Notes: generated by a model from the sequence alone, not told the origin. Numbered from the stretch's first letter, positions 36,526 to 49,461 are shown. The stretch is 64,000 nucleotides of DNA from Lasioglossum baleicum (GCF_051020765.1 NW_027469601.1:1-64000); one strand, 5' to 3'. Program-made: numbers and translations.

Positions 36526-36721
36526 TTATGCGTTATGCGTTATGCGTTATGCGTTATGCGTTATGCGTTATGCGTTATGCGTTATGCGTTATGCGTTATG
36601 CGTTATGCGTTATGCGTTATGCGTTATGCGTTATGCGTTATGCGTTATGCGTTATGCGTTATGCGTTATGCGTTATGCGTTATGCGTTATGCGTTATGCG
36701 TTATGCGTTATGCGTTATGCG

Positions 36722-37281
36722 TTACGCGTTAAGCGTTATGCGTAACGGGTTATGCGTTATGCGTTATGCGTTATGCGTTATGACTTTTGCATTATGCGTT
36801 GTGCGTTATGCGTTATGCGTTATGGGCTATGCGTTATGCGTTATGCGTTATGCGTTATGCGTTATGCGTTATGCGTTATGCGTTATGCGTTATGCGTTAT
36901 GCGTTATGCGTTATGCGTTATGCGTTATGCGTTATGCGTTATGCGTTATGCGTTATGCGTTATGCGTTATGCGTTATGCGTTATGCGTTATGCGTTATGC
37001 GTTATGCGTTATGCGTTATGCGTTATGCGTTATGCGTTATGCGTTATGCGTTATGAGTTTTGCGTTATGCGTTATGCGTTATGCGTTATGCGTTATGCGT
37101 TATGCGTTATGCGTTATGCGTTATACGTTATGCGTTATGCGTTATGCGTTATGCGTTATGCGTTATGCGTTATGCGTTATGCGTTATGCGTTATGCGTTA
37201 TGCGTTATGCGTTATGCGTTATGCGTTATGCGTTATGCGTTATGCGTTATGCGTAACGGGTTATGCGTTATGCGCTATGCG
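36722..37281 (+). repeat. H-I pair, last of the H zone
   Basis: H 36722-36833; I 37051-37281 with G5A at 37121 and one T1C. No H or I module is seen downstream of this point. Confidence 0.91.
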
Positions 37282-37526
37282 TTATGCGTTATGCGTTATG
37301 CGTTATGCGTTATGCGTTATGCGTTATGCGTTATGCGTTATGCGTTATGCGTTATGCGTTATGCGTTATGCGTTATGCGTTATGCGTTATGCGTTATGCG
37401 TTATGCGTTATGCGTTATGCGTTATGCGTTATGCGTTATGCGTTATGCGTTATGCGTTATGCGTTATGCGTTATGCGTTATGCGTTATGCGTTATGCGTT
37501 ATGCGTTATGCGTTATGCGTTATGCG

Positions 37527-37792
37527 TAATGCGGTATGGGTTGTGCATTGTGCGTTATACGTTATCCGTTATGCGTTATGCGTTATGCGTTATGCGTTAT
37601 GCGTAATGCGTTATGCGTTATGCGTTATGCGTTATGCGTTATGCGTTATGCGTTATGCGTTATGCGTTATGCGTTATGCGTTATGCGTTATGCGTTATGC
37701 GTTATGCGTTATGCGTAATGCGGTATGGGTTGTGCGTTATGCGTTATGCGTTATGCGTTATGCGTTATGCGTTATGCGTTATGCGTTTTGCG
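37527..37792 (+). repeat. C module, last copy
   Basis: Head 37527-37568, T2A 37604, second cluster 37716-37736, A3T 37786. It follows 35 pure units and precedes 55 pure units. Downstream, the C role is taken by D and L. Confidence 0.9.
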
Positions 37793-38177
37793 TTATGCGT
37801 TATGCGTTATGCGTTATGCGTTATGCGTTATGCGTTATGCGTTATGCGTTATGCGTTATGCGTTATGCGTTATGCGTTATGCGTTATGCGTTATGCGTTA
37901 TGCGTTATGCGTTATGCGTTATGCGTTATGCGTTATGCGTTATGCGTTATGCGTTATGCGTTATGCGTTATGCGTTATGCGTTATGCGTTATGCGTTATG
38001 CGTTATGCGTTATGCGTTATGCGTTATGCGTTATGCGTTATGCGTTATGCGTTATGCGTTATGCGTTATGCGTTATGCGTTATGCGTTATGCGTTATGCG
38101 TTATGCGTTATGCGTTATGCGTTATGCGTTATGCGTTATGCGTTATGCGTTATGCGTTATGCGTTATGCGTTATGCG

Positions 38178-38569
38178 TTATGGGCTAAGCGTTATGCCTT
38201 ATGGTTTATACGTTATGAGTTATGCGTTATGCGTTATGCGTTATGCGTTATGCGTTATGCGTTATGCGTTATGCGTTATGCGTTATGCGTTATGCGTTAT
38301 GCGTTATGCGTTATGCGTTATGCGTTATGCGTTATGCGTTATGCGTTATGCGTTATGCGTTATGCGTTATGCGTTATGCGTTATGCGTTATGCGTTATGC
38401 GTTATGCGTTATGCGTTATGCGTTATGCGTTATGCGTTATGCGTTATGCGTTATGCGTTATGCGTTATGCGTTGTGCGTTATGCGTTATGCGTTATGCGT
38501 TATGCGTTATGCGTTATACGTTATGCGTTATGCGTTATGGGCTAAGCGTTATGCCTTATGGTTTATACG
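38178..38569 (+). repeat. A' and A
   Basis: A' 38178-38219, A3G 38472, G5A 38514, A 38535-38569. The A3G, G5A, A order repeats at 41132-41229. Confidence 0.9.
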
Positions 38570-38905
38570 TTATGCGTTATGCGTTATGCGTTATGCGTTA
38601 TGCGTTATGCGTTATGCGTTATGCGTTATGCGTTATGCGTTATGCGTTATGCGTTATGCGTTATGCGTTATGCGTTATGCGTTATGCGTTATGCGTTATG
38701 CGTTATGCGTTATGCGTTATGCGTTATGCGTTATGCGTTATGCGTTATGCGTTATGCGTTATGCGTTATGCGTTATGCGTTATGCGTTATGCGTTATGCG
38801 TTATGCGTTATGCGTTATGCGTTATGCGTTATGCGTTATGCGTTATGCGTTATGCGTTATGCGTTATGCGTTATGCGTTATGCGTTATGCGTTATGCGTT
38901 ATGCG
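38570..38905 (+). repeat. Pure tract, 48 units
   Basis: Perfect consensus units between A and D. Nothing else is visible. Confidence 0.9.
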
Positions 38906-39129
38906 TTATGGGTTATGGGTTATGCGTTATGCGTTATGCGTTATGCGTAATGCGGTATGGGTTGTGCGTGTTGCGTTATCCGTTATCCGTTATGCGTTAT
39001 GCGTGATGCGTTATGCGTTATGCGTTATGCGTTATGCGTTATGCGATATGCGTTATGCGTTATGCGTTATGCGTTATGCGTTATGCGTTATGCGTTATGC
39101 GTTATGCGTTATGCGTTATGCGTTATGGA
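38906..39129 (+). repeat. D head fused to E tail
   Basis: The D head (38906-38989) is followed directly by T2G at 39004, T1A at 39046 and C6G+G7A at 39123. The last three are the E tail and the first unit of F. The D tail and E head are missing, so this is a deletion or recombination product between D and E. Confidence 0.9.
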
Positions 39130-39633
39130 TTATGCGTTATGCGTTATGCGTTATGCGTTATGCGTTATGCGTTATGCGTTATGCGTTATGCGTTATGCGT
39201 TATGCGTTATGCGTTATGCGTTATGCGTTATGCGTTATGCGTTATGCGTTATGCGTTATGCGTTATGCGTTATGCGTTATGCGTTATGCGTTATGCGTTA
39301 TGCGTTATGCGTTATGCGTTATGCGTTATGCGTTATGCGTTATGCGTTATGCGTTATGCGTTATGCGTTATGCGTTATGCGTTATGCGTTATGCGTTATG
39401 CGTTATGCGTTATGCGTTATGCGTTATGCGTTATGCGTTATGCGTTATGCGTTATGCGTTATGCGTTATGCGTTATGCGTTATGCGTTATGCGTTATGCG
39501 TTATGCGTTATGCGTTATGCGTTATGCGTTATGCGTTATGCGTTATGCGTTATGCGTTATGCGTTATGCGTTATGCGTTATGCGTTATGCGTTATGCGTT
39601 ATGCGTTATGCGTTATGCGTTATGCGTTATGCG
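39130..39633 (+). repeat. Pure tract, 72 units
   Basis: Perfect consensus units. Nothing else is visible. Confidence 0.9.
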
Positions 39634-40102
39634 TTATGGGTTATGGGTTATGCGTTATGCGTTATGCGTTATGCGTAATGCGGTATGGGTTGTGCGTGTT
39701 GCGTTATCCGTTATCCGTTATGCGTTATGCGTTATGCGTTATGCGTTATGCGTTATGCGTTATGCGTTATGCGTTATGCGTTATGCGTTATGCGTTATGC
39801 GTTATGCGTTATGCGTTATGCGTTATGCGTTATGCGTTATGCGTTATGCGTTATGCGTTATGCGTTATGCGTTATGCGTTATGCGTTATGCGTTATGCGT
39901 TATGCGTTATGCGTTATGCGTTATGCGTTATGCGTTATGCGTTATGCGTTATGCGTTATGCGTTATGCGTTATGCGTTATGCGTTATGCGTTATGCGTTA
40001 TGCGTTATGCGTTATGCGTTATGCGTTATGCGTTATGCGTTATGCGTTATGCGTTATGCGTTATGCGTTATGCGTTATGCGTTATGCGTTATGCGTTATG
40101 CG
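39634..40102 (+). repeat. D head alone, then pure tract
   Basis: The D head occupies 39634-39717 and stops after the two G5C units; the tail is missing. Fifty-five perfect units follow. Confidence 0.9.
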
Positions 40103-40886
40103 TTATGGGTTATGGGTTATGCGTTATGCGTTATGCGTTATGCGTAATGCGGTATGGGTTGTGCGTGTTGCGTTATCCGTTATCCGTTATGCGTTATGCG
40201 TTATGCGTAATGCGTTATGCGTTATGCGTTATGCGTTATGAGTTATGCGGCATGGGTTATGCGTAATGCGTTATGCGTTATGCGTTATGCGTTATGCGTT
40301 ATGCGTTATGCGTTATGCGTTATGCGTTATGCGTTATGCGTTATGCGTTATGCGTTATGCGTTATGCGTTATGCGTTATGCGTTATGCGTTATGCGTTAT
40401 GCGTTATGCGTTATGCGTTATGGGTTATGGGTTATGCGTTATGCGTTATGCGTTATGCGTAATGCGGTATGGGTTGTGCGTGTTGCGTTATCCGTTATCC
40501 GTTATGCGTTATGCGTTACGCGTTAAGCGTTATGCGTTATGCGTTATGCGTTATGCGTTATGTGTTTTGCGTTATGTGTTATGCGTTATGGGTAATGCGT
40601 CATGCGTTATGCGTTATGGGTTATGCGTTATGCGTTATGCGTGATGCGTTATGCGTTATGCGTTATGCGTTATGCGATATGCGTTATGCGTTATGCGTTA
40701 TGCGTTATGCGTTATGCGTTATGCGTTATGCGTTATGCGTTATGCGTTATGCGTTATGCGTTATGCGTTATGCGTTATGCGTTATGCGTTATGCGTTATG
40801 TGTTTTGCGTTATGTGTTATGCGTTATGGGTAATGCGTCATGCGTTATGCGTTATGGGTTATGCGTTATGCGTTATGCGTGATGCG
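40103..40886 (+). repeat. D, short D and two E modules
   Basis: D 40103-40270, short D 40418-40529, E 40558-40683 complete with T2G and T1A, and E 40796-40886 ending at T2G. These are the first E copies with a tail. Confidence 0.91.
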
Positions 40887-41012
40887 TTATGCGTTATGCG
40901 TTATGCGTTATGCGTTATGCGTTATGCGTTATGCGTTATGCGTTATGCGTTATGCGTTATGCGTTATGCGTTATGCGTTATGCGTTATGCGTTATGCGTT
41001 ATGCGTTATGCG

Positions 41013-41229
41013 TTCTGCGTTATGCGTTATGGGCTAAGCGTTATGCCTTATGGTTTATACGTTATGAGTTATGCGTTATGCGTTATGCGTTATGCGTTAT
41101 GCGTTATGCGTTATGCGTTATGCGTTATGCGTTGTGCGTTATGCGTTATGCGTTATGCGTTATGCGTTATGCGTTATACGTTATGCGTTATGCGTTATGG
41201 GCTAAGCGTTATGCCTTATGGTTTATACG
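41013..41229 (+). repeat. A' and A with A3C/A3G markers
   Basis: A3C 41013, A' 41027-41068, A3G 41132, G5A 41174, A 41195-41229. This is the last A module in the window. Its markers tie it to the 29-30 kb and 38 kb copies. Confidence 0.91.
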
Positions 41230-41607
41230 TTATGCGTTATGCGTTATGCGTTATGCGTTATGCGTTATGCGTTATGCGTTATGCGTTATGCGTTATGCGT
41301 TATGCGTTATGCGTTATGCGTTATGCGTTATGCGTTATGCGTTATGCGTTATGCGTTATGCGTTATGCGTTATGCGTTATGCGTTATGCGTTATGCGTTA
41401 TGCGTTATGCGTTATGCGTTATGCGTTATGCGTTATGCGTTATGCGTTATGCGTTATGCGTTATGCGTTATGCGTTATGCGTTATGCGTTATGCGTTATG
41501 CGTTATGCGTTATGCGTTATGCGTTATGCGTTATGCGTTATGCGTTATGCGTTATGCGTTATGCGTTATGCGTTATGCGTTATGCGTTATGCGTTATGCG
41601 TTATGCG
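41230..41607 (+). repeat. Pure tract, 54 units
   Basis: Perfect consensus units between A and D. Nothing else is visible. Confidence 0.9.
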
Positions 41608-42132
41608 TTATGGGTTATGGGTTATGCGTTATGCGTTATGCGTTATGCGTAATGCGGTATGGGTTGTGCGTGTTGCGTTATCCGTTATCCGTTATGCGTT
41701 ATGCGTTATGCGTAATGCGTTATGCGTTATGCGTTATGCGTTATGAGTTATGCGGCATGGGTTATGCGTAATGCGTTATGCGTTATGCGTTATGCGTTAT
41801 GCGTTATGCGTTATGCGTTATGCGTTATGCGTTATGCGTTATGCGTTATGCGTTATGCGTTATGCGTTATGCGTTATGCGTTATGCGTTATGCGTTATGT
41901 GTTTTGCGTTATGTGTTATGCGTTATGGGTAATGCGTCATGCGTTATGCGTTATGGGTTATGCGTTATGCGTTATGCGTGATGCGTTATGCGTTATGCGT
42001 TATGCGTTATGCGTTATGCGATATGCGTTATGCGTTATGCGTTATGCGTTATGCGTTATGCGTTATGCGTTATGCGTTATGCGTTATGCGTTATGCGTTA
42101 TGGATTATGCGTTATGCGTTATGCGTTATGTT
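41608..42132 (+). repeat. D and E with abrupt end
   Basis: D 41608-41775; E 41895-42027 with T2G at 41979 and T1A at 42021; C6G+G7A at 42098. A unique C6T+G7T unit at 42126 follows. The start of F is present but the rest of F is missing. Confidence 0.9.
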
Positions 42133-42622
42133 TTATGCGTTATGCGTTATGCGTTATGCGTTATGCGTTATGCGTTATGCGTTATGCGTTATGCGTTATG
42201 CGTTATGCGTTATGCGTTATGCGTTATGCGTTATGCGTTATGCGTTATGCGTTATGCGTTATGCGTTATGCGTTATGCGTTATGCGTTATGCGTTATGCG
42301 TTATGCGTTATGCGTTATGCGTTATGCGTTATGCGTTATGCGTTATGCGTTATGCGTTATGCGTTATGCGTTATGCGTTATGCGTTATGCGTTATGCGTT
42401 ATGCGTTATGCGTTATGCGTTATGCGTTATGCGTTATGCGTTATGCGTTATGCGTTATGCGTTATGCGTTATGCGTTATGCGTTATGCGTTATGCGTTAT
42501 GCGTTATGCGTTATGCGTTATGCGTTATGCGTTATGCGTTATGCGTTATGCGTTATGCGTTATGCGTTATGCGTTATGCGTTATGCGTTATGCGTTATGC
42601 GTTATGCGTTATGCGTTATGCG
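42133..42622 (+). repeat. Pure tract, 70 units
   Basis: Perfect consensus units. Nothing else is visible. Confidence 0.9.
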
Positions 42623-43616
42623 TTATGGGTTATGGGTTATGCGTTATGCGTTATGCGTTATGCGTAATGCGGTATGGGTTGTGCGTGTTGCGTTATCCGT
42701 TATCCGTTATGCGTTATGCGTTATGCGTAATGCGTTATGCGTTATGCGTTATGCGTTATGAGTTATGCGGCATGGGTTATGCGTAATGCGTTATGCGTTA
42801 TGCGTTATGCGTTATGCGTTATGCGTTATGCGTTATGCGTTATGCGTTATGCGTTATGCGTTATGCGTTATGCGTTATGCGTTATGCGTTATGCGTTATG
42901 CGTTATGCGTTATGCGTTATGCGTTATGCGTTATGGGTTATGGGTTATGCGTTATGCGTTATGCGTTATGCGTAATGCGGTATGGGTTGTGCGTGTTGCG
43001 TTATCCGTTATCCGTTATGCGTTATGCGTTACGCGTTAAGCGTTATGCGTTATGCGTTATGCGTTATGCGTTATGTGTTTTGCGTTATGTGTTATGCGTT
43101 ATGGGTAATGCGTCATGCGTTATGCGTTATGGGTTATGCGTTATGCGTTATGCGTGATGCGTTATGCGTTATGCGTTATGCGTTATGCGATATGCGTTAT
43201 GCGTTATGCGTTATGCGTTATGCGTTATGCGTTATGCGTTATGCGTTATGCGTTATGCGTTATGCGTTATGCGTTATGCGTTATGCGTTATGCGTTATGC
43301 GTTATGCGTTATGCGTTATGCGTTATGTGTTTTGCGTTATGTGTTATGCGTTATGGGTAATGCGTCATGCGTTATGCGTTATGGGTTATGCGTTATGCGT
43401 TATGCGTGATGCGTTATGCGTTATGCGTTATGCGTTATGCGTTATGCGTTATGCGTTATGCGTTATGCGTTATGCGTTATGCGTTATGTGTTTTGCGTTA
43501 TGTGTTATGCGTTATGGGTAATGCGTCATGCGTTATGCGTTATGCGTTATGGGTTATGCGTTATGCGTTATGCGTTATGCGTTATGCGTTATGCGTTATG
43601 CGTTATGCGATATGCG
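42623..43616 (+). repeat. D, short D and three E modules, copy 1
   Basis: D 42623-42790, short D 42931-43042, E 43071-43196, E 43323-43413 (no T1A), E 43484-43616 (no T2G, one extra wt). The same five-module series follows 2,310-2,338 bp downstream. Confidence 0.92.
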
Positions 43617-43686
43617 TTATGCGTTATGCGTTATGCGTTATGCGTTATGCGTTATGCGTTATGCGTTATGCGTTATGCGTTATGCG

Positions 43687-44043
43687 TTATGGATTATGCG
43701 TAATGCATTATAAGTTATGCGTTATGCGTTATGCGTTATCGGCTTTGCGTTATGCGTCATGCGTTATGGGTTATGCGTTATCCTTTATGGATTATGCGTT
43801 ATGCGTTATGCGTTATGCGTTATGCGTTATGCGTTATGCGTTATGCGTTATGCGTTATGCGTTATGCGTTATGCGTTAACGGCTTTGCGTTATGCGTCAT
43901 GCGCTATGGGTTATGCGTTATCCGCTATGGATTATGCGTAATGCATTATAAGTTATGCGTTATGCGTTTTGCGTTATGTGTTATGCGTTATGGGTTATGC
44001 GTCATGCGTTATGCGTTATGCGTTATGCGTTATGCGTTTTGCG
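43687..44043 (+). repeat. F and B2, first copies
   Basis: F 43687-43791 and B2 43876-44008, with A3T at 44037. B2 begins with T4A+G5C+C6G, which makes CGTTAACG and a GTTAAC (HpaI) site. The second half of F (G5C+C6G, T1C+A3T, wt, T2C, C6G, wt, G5C+G7T, C6G+G7A) is a diverged version of the B2 start, so F and B2 are paralogues. Confidence 0.92.
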
Positions 44044-44295
44044 TTATGCGTTATGCGTTATGCGTTATGCGTTATGCGTTATGCGTTATGCGTTATGCGT
44101 TATGCGTTATGCGTTATGCGTTATGCGTTATGCGTTATGCGTTATGCGTTATGCGTTATGCGTTATGCGTTATGCGTTATGCGTTATGCGTTATGCGTTA
44201 TGCGTTATGCGTTATGCGTTATGCGTTATGCGTTATGCGTTATGCGTTATGCGTTATGCGTTATGCGTTATGCGTTATGCGTTATGCGTTATGCG

Positions 44296-44568
44296 GTATG
44301 GGTTGTGCGTTGTGCGTTATCCGTTATCCGTTATGCGTTATGCGTTATGCGTAATGCGTTATCGGCATTGAGTTATGCGTTATGGGTTATGCGTTATGGG
44401 TTATGCGTTATCCGTTATGGATTATGCGTTATGCATTATGCGTAATGCGTAATGCGGTATGGGTTGTGCGTTGTGCGTTATCCGTTATGCGTTATGCGTT
44501 ATGCGTTATGCGTTATGCGTTATGCGTAATGCGTTATGCGTTATGCGTTATGCGTTATGCGTAATGCG
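44296..44568 (+). repeat. L module, copy 1
   Basis: L runs T1G+C6G, A3G, A3G, G5C, G5C (44296-44330), T2A 44352, G5C+C6G 44359, T1C+T2A+A3T+C6A 44366, C6G at 44380 and 44394, G5C 44408, C6G+G7A 44415, G7A 44429, then T2A, T2A and a second head at 44457-44484. T2A at 44527 and 44562 close it. It is one of the densest variant clusters and combines C/D-like and F-like parts. Confidence 0.91.
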
Positions 44569-44946
44569 TTATGCGTTATGCGTTATGCGTTATGCGTTAT
44601 GCGTTATGCGTTATGCGTTATGCGTTATGCGTTATGCGTTATGCGTTATGCGTTATGCGTTATGCGTTATGCGTTATGCGTTATGCGTTATGCGTTATGC
44701 GTTATGCGTTATGCGTTATGCGTTATGCGTTATGCGTTATGCGTTATGCGTTATGCGTTATGCGTTATGCGTTATGCGTTATGCGTTATGCGTTATGCGT
44801 TATGCGTTATGCGTTATGCGTTATGCGTTATGCGTTATGCGTTATGCGTTATGCGTTATGCGTTATGCGTTATGCGTTATGCGTTATGCGTTATGCGTTA
44901 TGCGTTATGCGTTATGCGTTATGCGTTATGCGTTATGCGTTATGCG
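44569..44946 (+). repeat. Pure tract, 54 units
   Basis: Perfect consensus units between L and D. Nothing else is visible. Confidence 0.9.
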
Positions 44947-45954
44947 TTATGGGTTATGGGTTATGCGTTATGCGTTATGCGTTATGCGTAATGCGGTATG
45001 GGTTGTGCGTGTTGCGTTATCCGTTATCCGTTATGCGTTATGCGTTATGCGTAATGCGTTATGCGTTATGCGTTATGCGTTATGAGTTATGCGGCATGGG
45101 TTATGCGTAATGCGTTATGCGTTATGCGTTATGCGTTATGCGTTATGCGTTATGCGTTATGCGTTATGCGTTATGCGTTATGCGTTATGCGTTATGCGTT
45201 ATGCGTTATGCGTTATGCGTTATGCGTTATGCGTTATGCGTTATGGGTTATGGGTTATGCGTTATGCGTTATGCGTTATGCGTAATGCGGTATGGGTTGT
45301 GCGTGTTGCGTTATCCGTTATCCGTTATGCGTTATGCGTTACGCGTTAAGCGTTATGCGTTATGCGTTATGCGTTATGCGTTATGTGTTTTGCGTTATGT
45401 GTTATGCGTTATGGGTAATGCGTCATGCGTTATGCGTTATGGGTTATGCGTTATGCGTTATGCGTGATGCGTTATGCGTTATGCGTTATGCGTTATGCGA
45501 TATGCGTTATGCGTTATGCGTTATGCGTTATGCGTTATGCGTTATGCGTTATGCGTTATGCGTTATGCGTTATGCGTTATGCGTTATGCGTTATGCGTTA
45601 TGCGTTATGCGTTATGCGTTATGCGTTATGCGTTATGCGTTATGCGTTATGCGTTATGTGTTTTGCGTTATGTGTTATGCGTTATGGGTAATGCGTCATG
45701 CGTTATGCGTTATGGGTTATGCGTTATGCGTTATGCGTGATGCGTTATGCGTTATGCGTTATGCGTTATGCGTTATGCGTTATGCGTTATGCGTTATGCG
45801 TTATGCGTTATGCGTTATGCGTTATGTGTTTTGCGTTATGTGTTATGCGTTATGGGTAATGCGTCATGCGTTATGCGTTATGCGTTATGGGTTATGCGTT
45901 ATGCGTTATGCGTTATGCGTTATGCGTTATGCGTTATGCGTTATGCGATATGCG
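44947..45954 (+). repeat. D, short D and three E modules, copy 2
   Basis: D 44947-45114, short D 45241-45352, E 45381-45506, E 45654-45744 (no T1A), E 45822-45954 (no T2G). The omissions match copy 1 at 42623-43616 module by module. Confidence 0.92.
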
Positions 45955-46024
45955 TTATGCGTTATGCGTTATGCGTTATGCGTTATGCGTTATGCGTTAT
46001 GCGTTATGCGTTATGCGTTATGCG

Positions 46025-46367
46025 TTATGGATTATGCGTAATGCATCATAAGTTATGCGTTATGCGTTATGCGTTATCGGCTTTGCGTTATGCGTCATGC
46101 GTTATGGGTTATGCGTTATCCTTTATGGATTATGCGTTATGCGTTATGCGTTATGCGTTATGCGTTATGCGTTATGCGTTATGCGTTATGCGTTATGCGT
46201 TAACGGCTTTGCGTTATGCGTCATGCGCTATGGGTTATGCGTTATCCGCTATGGATTATGCGTAATGCATTATAAGTTATGCGTTATGCGTTTTGCGTTA
46301 TGTGTTATGCGTTATGGGTTATGCGTCATGCGTTATGCGTTATGCGTTATGCGTTATGCGTTTTGCG
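46025..46367 (+). repeat. F and B2
   Basis: F 46025-46129 with a private T2C added to its fourth unit at 46046; B2 46200-46332; A3T follows at 46361. Confidence 0.91.
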
Positions 46368-46612
46368 TTATGCGTTATGCGTTATGCGTTATGCGTTATG
46401 CGTTATGCGTTATGCGTTATGCGTTATGCGTTATGCGTTATGCGTTATGCGTTATGCGTTATGCGTTATGCGTTATGCGTTATGCGTTATGCGTTATGCG
46501 TTATGCGTTATGCGTTATGCGTTATGCGTTATGCGTTATGCGTTATGCGTTATGCGTTATGCGTTATGCGTTATGCGTTATGCGTTATGCGTTATGCGTT
46601 ATGCGTTATGCG

Positions 46613-46843
46613 GTATGGGTTGTGCGTTGTGCGTTATCCGTTATCCGTTATGCGTTATGCGTTATGCGTAATGCGTTATCGGCATTGAGTTATGCGTTAT
46701 GGGTTATGCGTTATGGGTTATGCGTTATCCGTTATGGATTATGCGTTATGCATTATGCGTAATGCGTAATGCGGTATGGGTTGTGCGTTGTGCGTTATCC
46801 GTTATGCGTTATGCGTTATGCGTTATGCGTTATGCGTAATGCG
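46613..46843 (+). repeat. L module, copy 2
   Basis: Same series as 44296, offset 2,317 bp, but without the last lone T2A. Pure units follow to 47277 apart from G7A at 47215. Confidence 0.91.
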
Positions 46844-47277
46844 TTATGCGTTATGCGTTATGCGTTATGCGTTATGCGTTATGCGTTATGCGTTATGCGT
46901 TATGCGTTATGCGTTATGCGTTATGCGTTATGCGTTATGCGTTATGCGTTATGCGTTATGCGTTATGCGTTATGCGTTATGCGTTATGCGTTATGCGTTA
47001 TGCGTTATGCGTTATGCGTTATGCGTTATGCGTTATGCGTTATGCGTTATGCGTTATGCGTTATGCGTTATGCGTTATGCGTTATGCGTTATGCGTTATG
47101 CGTTATGCGTTATGCGTTATGCGTTATGCGTTATGCGTTATGCGTTATGCGTTATGCGTTATGCGTTATGCGTTATGCGTTATGCGTTATGCGTTATGCG
47201 TTATGCGTTATGCGTTATGCATTATGCGTTATGCGTTATGCGTTATGCGTTATGCGTTATGCGTTATGCGTTATGCG

Positions 47278-48075
47278 TTATGGGTTATGGGTTATGCGTT
47301 ATGCGTTATGCGTTATGCGTTATGCGTAATGCGGTATGGGTTGTGCGTGTTGCGTTATCCGTTATCCGTTATCCGTTATGCGTTATGCGTTATGCGTAAT
47401 GCGTTATGCGTTATGAGTTATGCGGCATGGGTTATGCGTAATGCGTTATGCGTTATGCGTTATGCGTTATGCGTTATGCGTTATGCGTTATGCGTTATGC
47501 GTTATGCGTTATGCGTTATGCGTTATGCGTTATGCGTTATGCGTTATGCGTTATGCGTTATGCGTTATGTGTTTTGCGTTATGTGTTATGCGTTATGGGT
47601 AATGCGTCATGCGTTATGCGTTATGGGTTATGCGTTATGCGTTATGCGTGATGCGTTATGCGTTATGCGTTATGCGTTATGCGATTTGCGTTATGCGTTA
47701 TGCGTTATGCGTTATGCGTTATGCGTTATGCGTTATGCGTTATGCGTTATGGATTATGCGTAATGCATTATAAGTTATGCGTTATGCGTTATGCGTTATC
47801 GGCTTTGCGTTATGCGTCATGCGTTATGGGTTATGCGTTATCCTTTATGGATTATGCGTTATGCGTTATGTGTTATGCGTTATGCGTTATGCGTTATGCG
47901 TTATGCGTTAACGGCTTTGCGTTATGCGTCATGCGCTATGGGTTATGCGTTATCCGCTATGGATTATGCGTAATGCATTATAAGTTATGCGTTATGCGTT
48001 TTGCGTTATGTGTTATGCGTTATGGGTTATGCGTCATGCGTTATGCGTTATGCGTTATGCGTTATGCGTTTTGCG
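47278..48075 (+). repeat. HOR unit, beta subtype: D3-E-F-B2
   Basis: D 47278-47445 has three G5C units instead of two. E 47565-47690 ends in T1A+A3T instead of T1A. F is 47747-47851, a lone C6T lies at 47866, B2 is 47908-48040, and A3T closes at 48069. The triple G5C, T1A+A3T and C6T always occur together (also at 51688 and 54999) and define this subtype. Confidence 0.93.
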
Positions 48076-48663
48076 TTATGCGTTATGCGTTATGCGTTAT
48101 GCGTTATGCGTTATGCGTTATGCGTTATGCGTTATGCGTTATGCGTTATGCGTTATGCGTTATGCGTTATGCGTTATGCGTTATGCGTTATGCGTTATGC
48201 GTTATGCGTTATGCGTTATGCGTTATGCGTTATGCGTTATGCGTTATGCGTTATGCGTTATGCGTTATGCGTTATGCGTTATGCGTTATGCGTTATGCGT
48301 TATGCGTTATGCGTTATGCGTTATGCGTTATGCGTTATGCGTTATGCGTTATGCGTTATGCGTTATGCGTTATGCGTTATGCGTTATGCGTTATGCGTTA
48401 TGCGTTATGCGTTATGCGTTATGCGTTATGCGTTATGCGTTATGCGTTATGCGTTATGCGTTATGCGTTATGCGTTATGCGTTATGCGTTATGCGTTATG
48501 CGTTATGCGTTATGCGTTATGCGTTATGCGTTATGCGTTATGCGTTATGCGTTATGCGTTATGCGTTATGCGTTATGCGTTATGCGTTATGCGTTATGCG
48601 TTATGCGTTATGCGTTATGCGTTATGCGTTATGCGTTATGCGTTATGCGTTATGCGTTATGCG
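48076..48663 (+). repeat. Pure tract, 84 units
   Basis: Perfect consensus spacer between B2 and the next D. Nothing else is visible. Confidence 0.9.
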
Positions 48664-49461
48664 TTATGGGTTATGGGTTATGCGTTATGCGTTATGCGTT
48701 ATGCGTAATGCGGTATGGGTTGTGCGTGTTGCGTTATCCGTTATCCGTTATGCGTTATGCGTTATGCGTAATGCGTTATGCGTTATGCGTTATGCGTTAT
48801 GAGTTATGCGGCATGGGTTATGCGTAATGCGTTATGCGTTATGCGTTATGCGTTATGCGTTATGCGTTATGCGTTATGCGTTATGCGTTATGCGTTATGC
48901 GTTATGCGTTATGCGTTATGCGTTATGTGTTTTGCGTTATGTGTTATGCGTTATGGGTAATGCGTCATGCGTTATGCGTTATGGGTTATGCGTTATGCGT
49001 TATGCGTGATGCGTTATGCGTTATGCGTTATGCGTTATGCGATATGCGTTATGCGTTATGCGTTATGCGTTATGCGTTATGCGTTATGCGTTATGCGTTA
49101 TGCGTTATGCGTTATGCGTTATGCGTTATGCGTTATGCGTTATGCGTTATGCGTTATGCGTTATGCGTTATGCGTTATGGATTATGCGTAATGCATTATA
49201 AGTTATGCGTTATGCGTTATGCGTTATCGGCTTTGCGTTATGCGTCATGCGTTATGGGTTATGCGTTATCCTTTATGGATTATGCGTTATGCGTTATGCG
49301 TTATGCGTTATGCGTTATGCGTTATGCGTTAACGGCTTTGCGTTATGCGTCATGCGCTATGGGTTATGCGTTATCCGCTATGGATTATGCGTAATGCATT
49401 ATAAGTTATGCGTTATGCGTTTTGCGTTATGTGTTATGCGTTATGGGTTATGCGTCATGCG
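48664..49461 (+). repeat. HOR unit, alpha subtype: D-E-F-B2
   Basis: D 48664-48831, E 48923-49048 (T2G 49007, T1A 49042), F 49175-49279, B2 49329-49461. The A3T that normally follows B2 is missing. Confidence 0.93.

Noticed and set aside
37725..40241. 838-codon open frame and many other long + strand frames as repeat-protein genes
   Set aside because: They are all the same 21-bp period read in three frames. They have no distinct start context, codon bias or domain, and end only where a variant such as T2A or T4A happens to create a stop.
44429..44449. Hairpin in L (arms GCATTA and TAATGC, loop TGCG) as a terminator or ncRNA
   Set aside because: The 6-bp arms arise by chance from adjoining G7A and T2A variants. 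There is no T tract or neighbouring gene, and no sign of a structured RNA.
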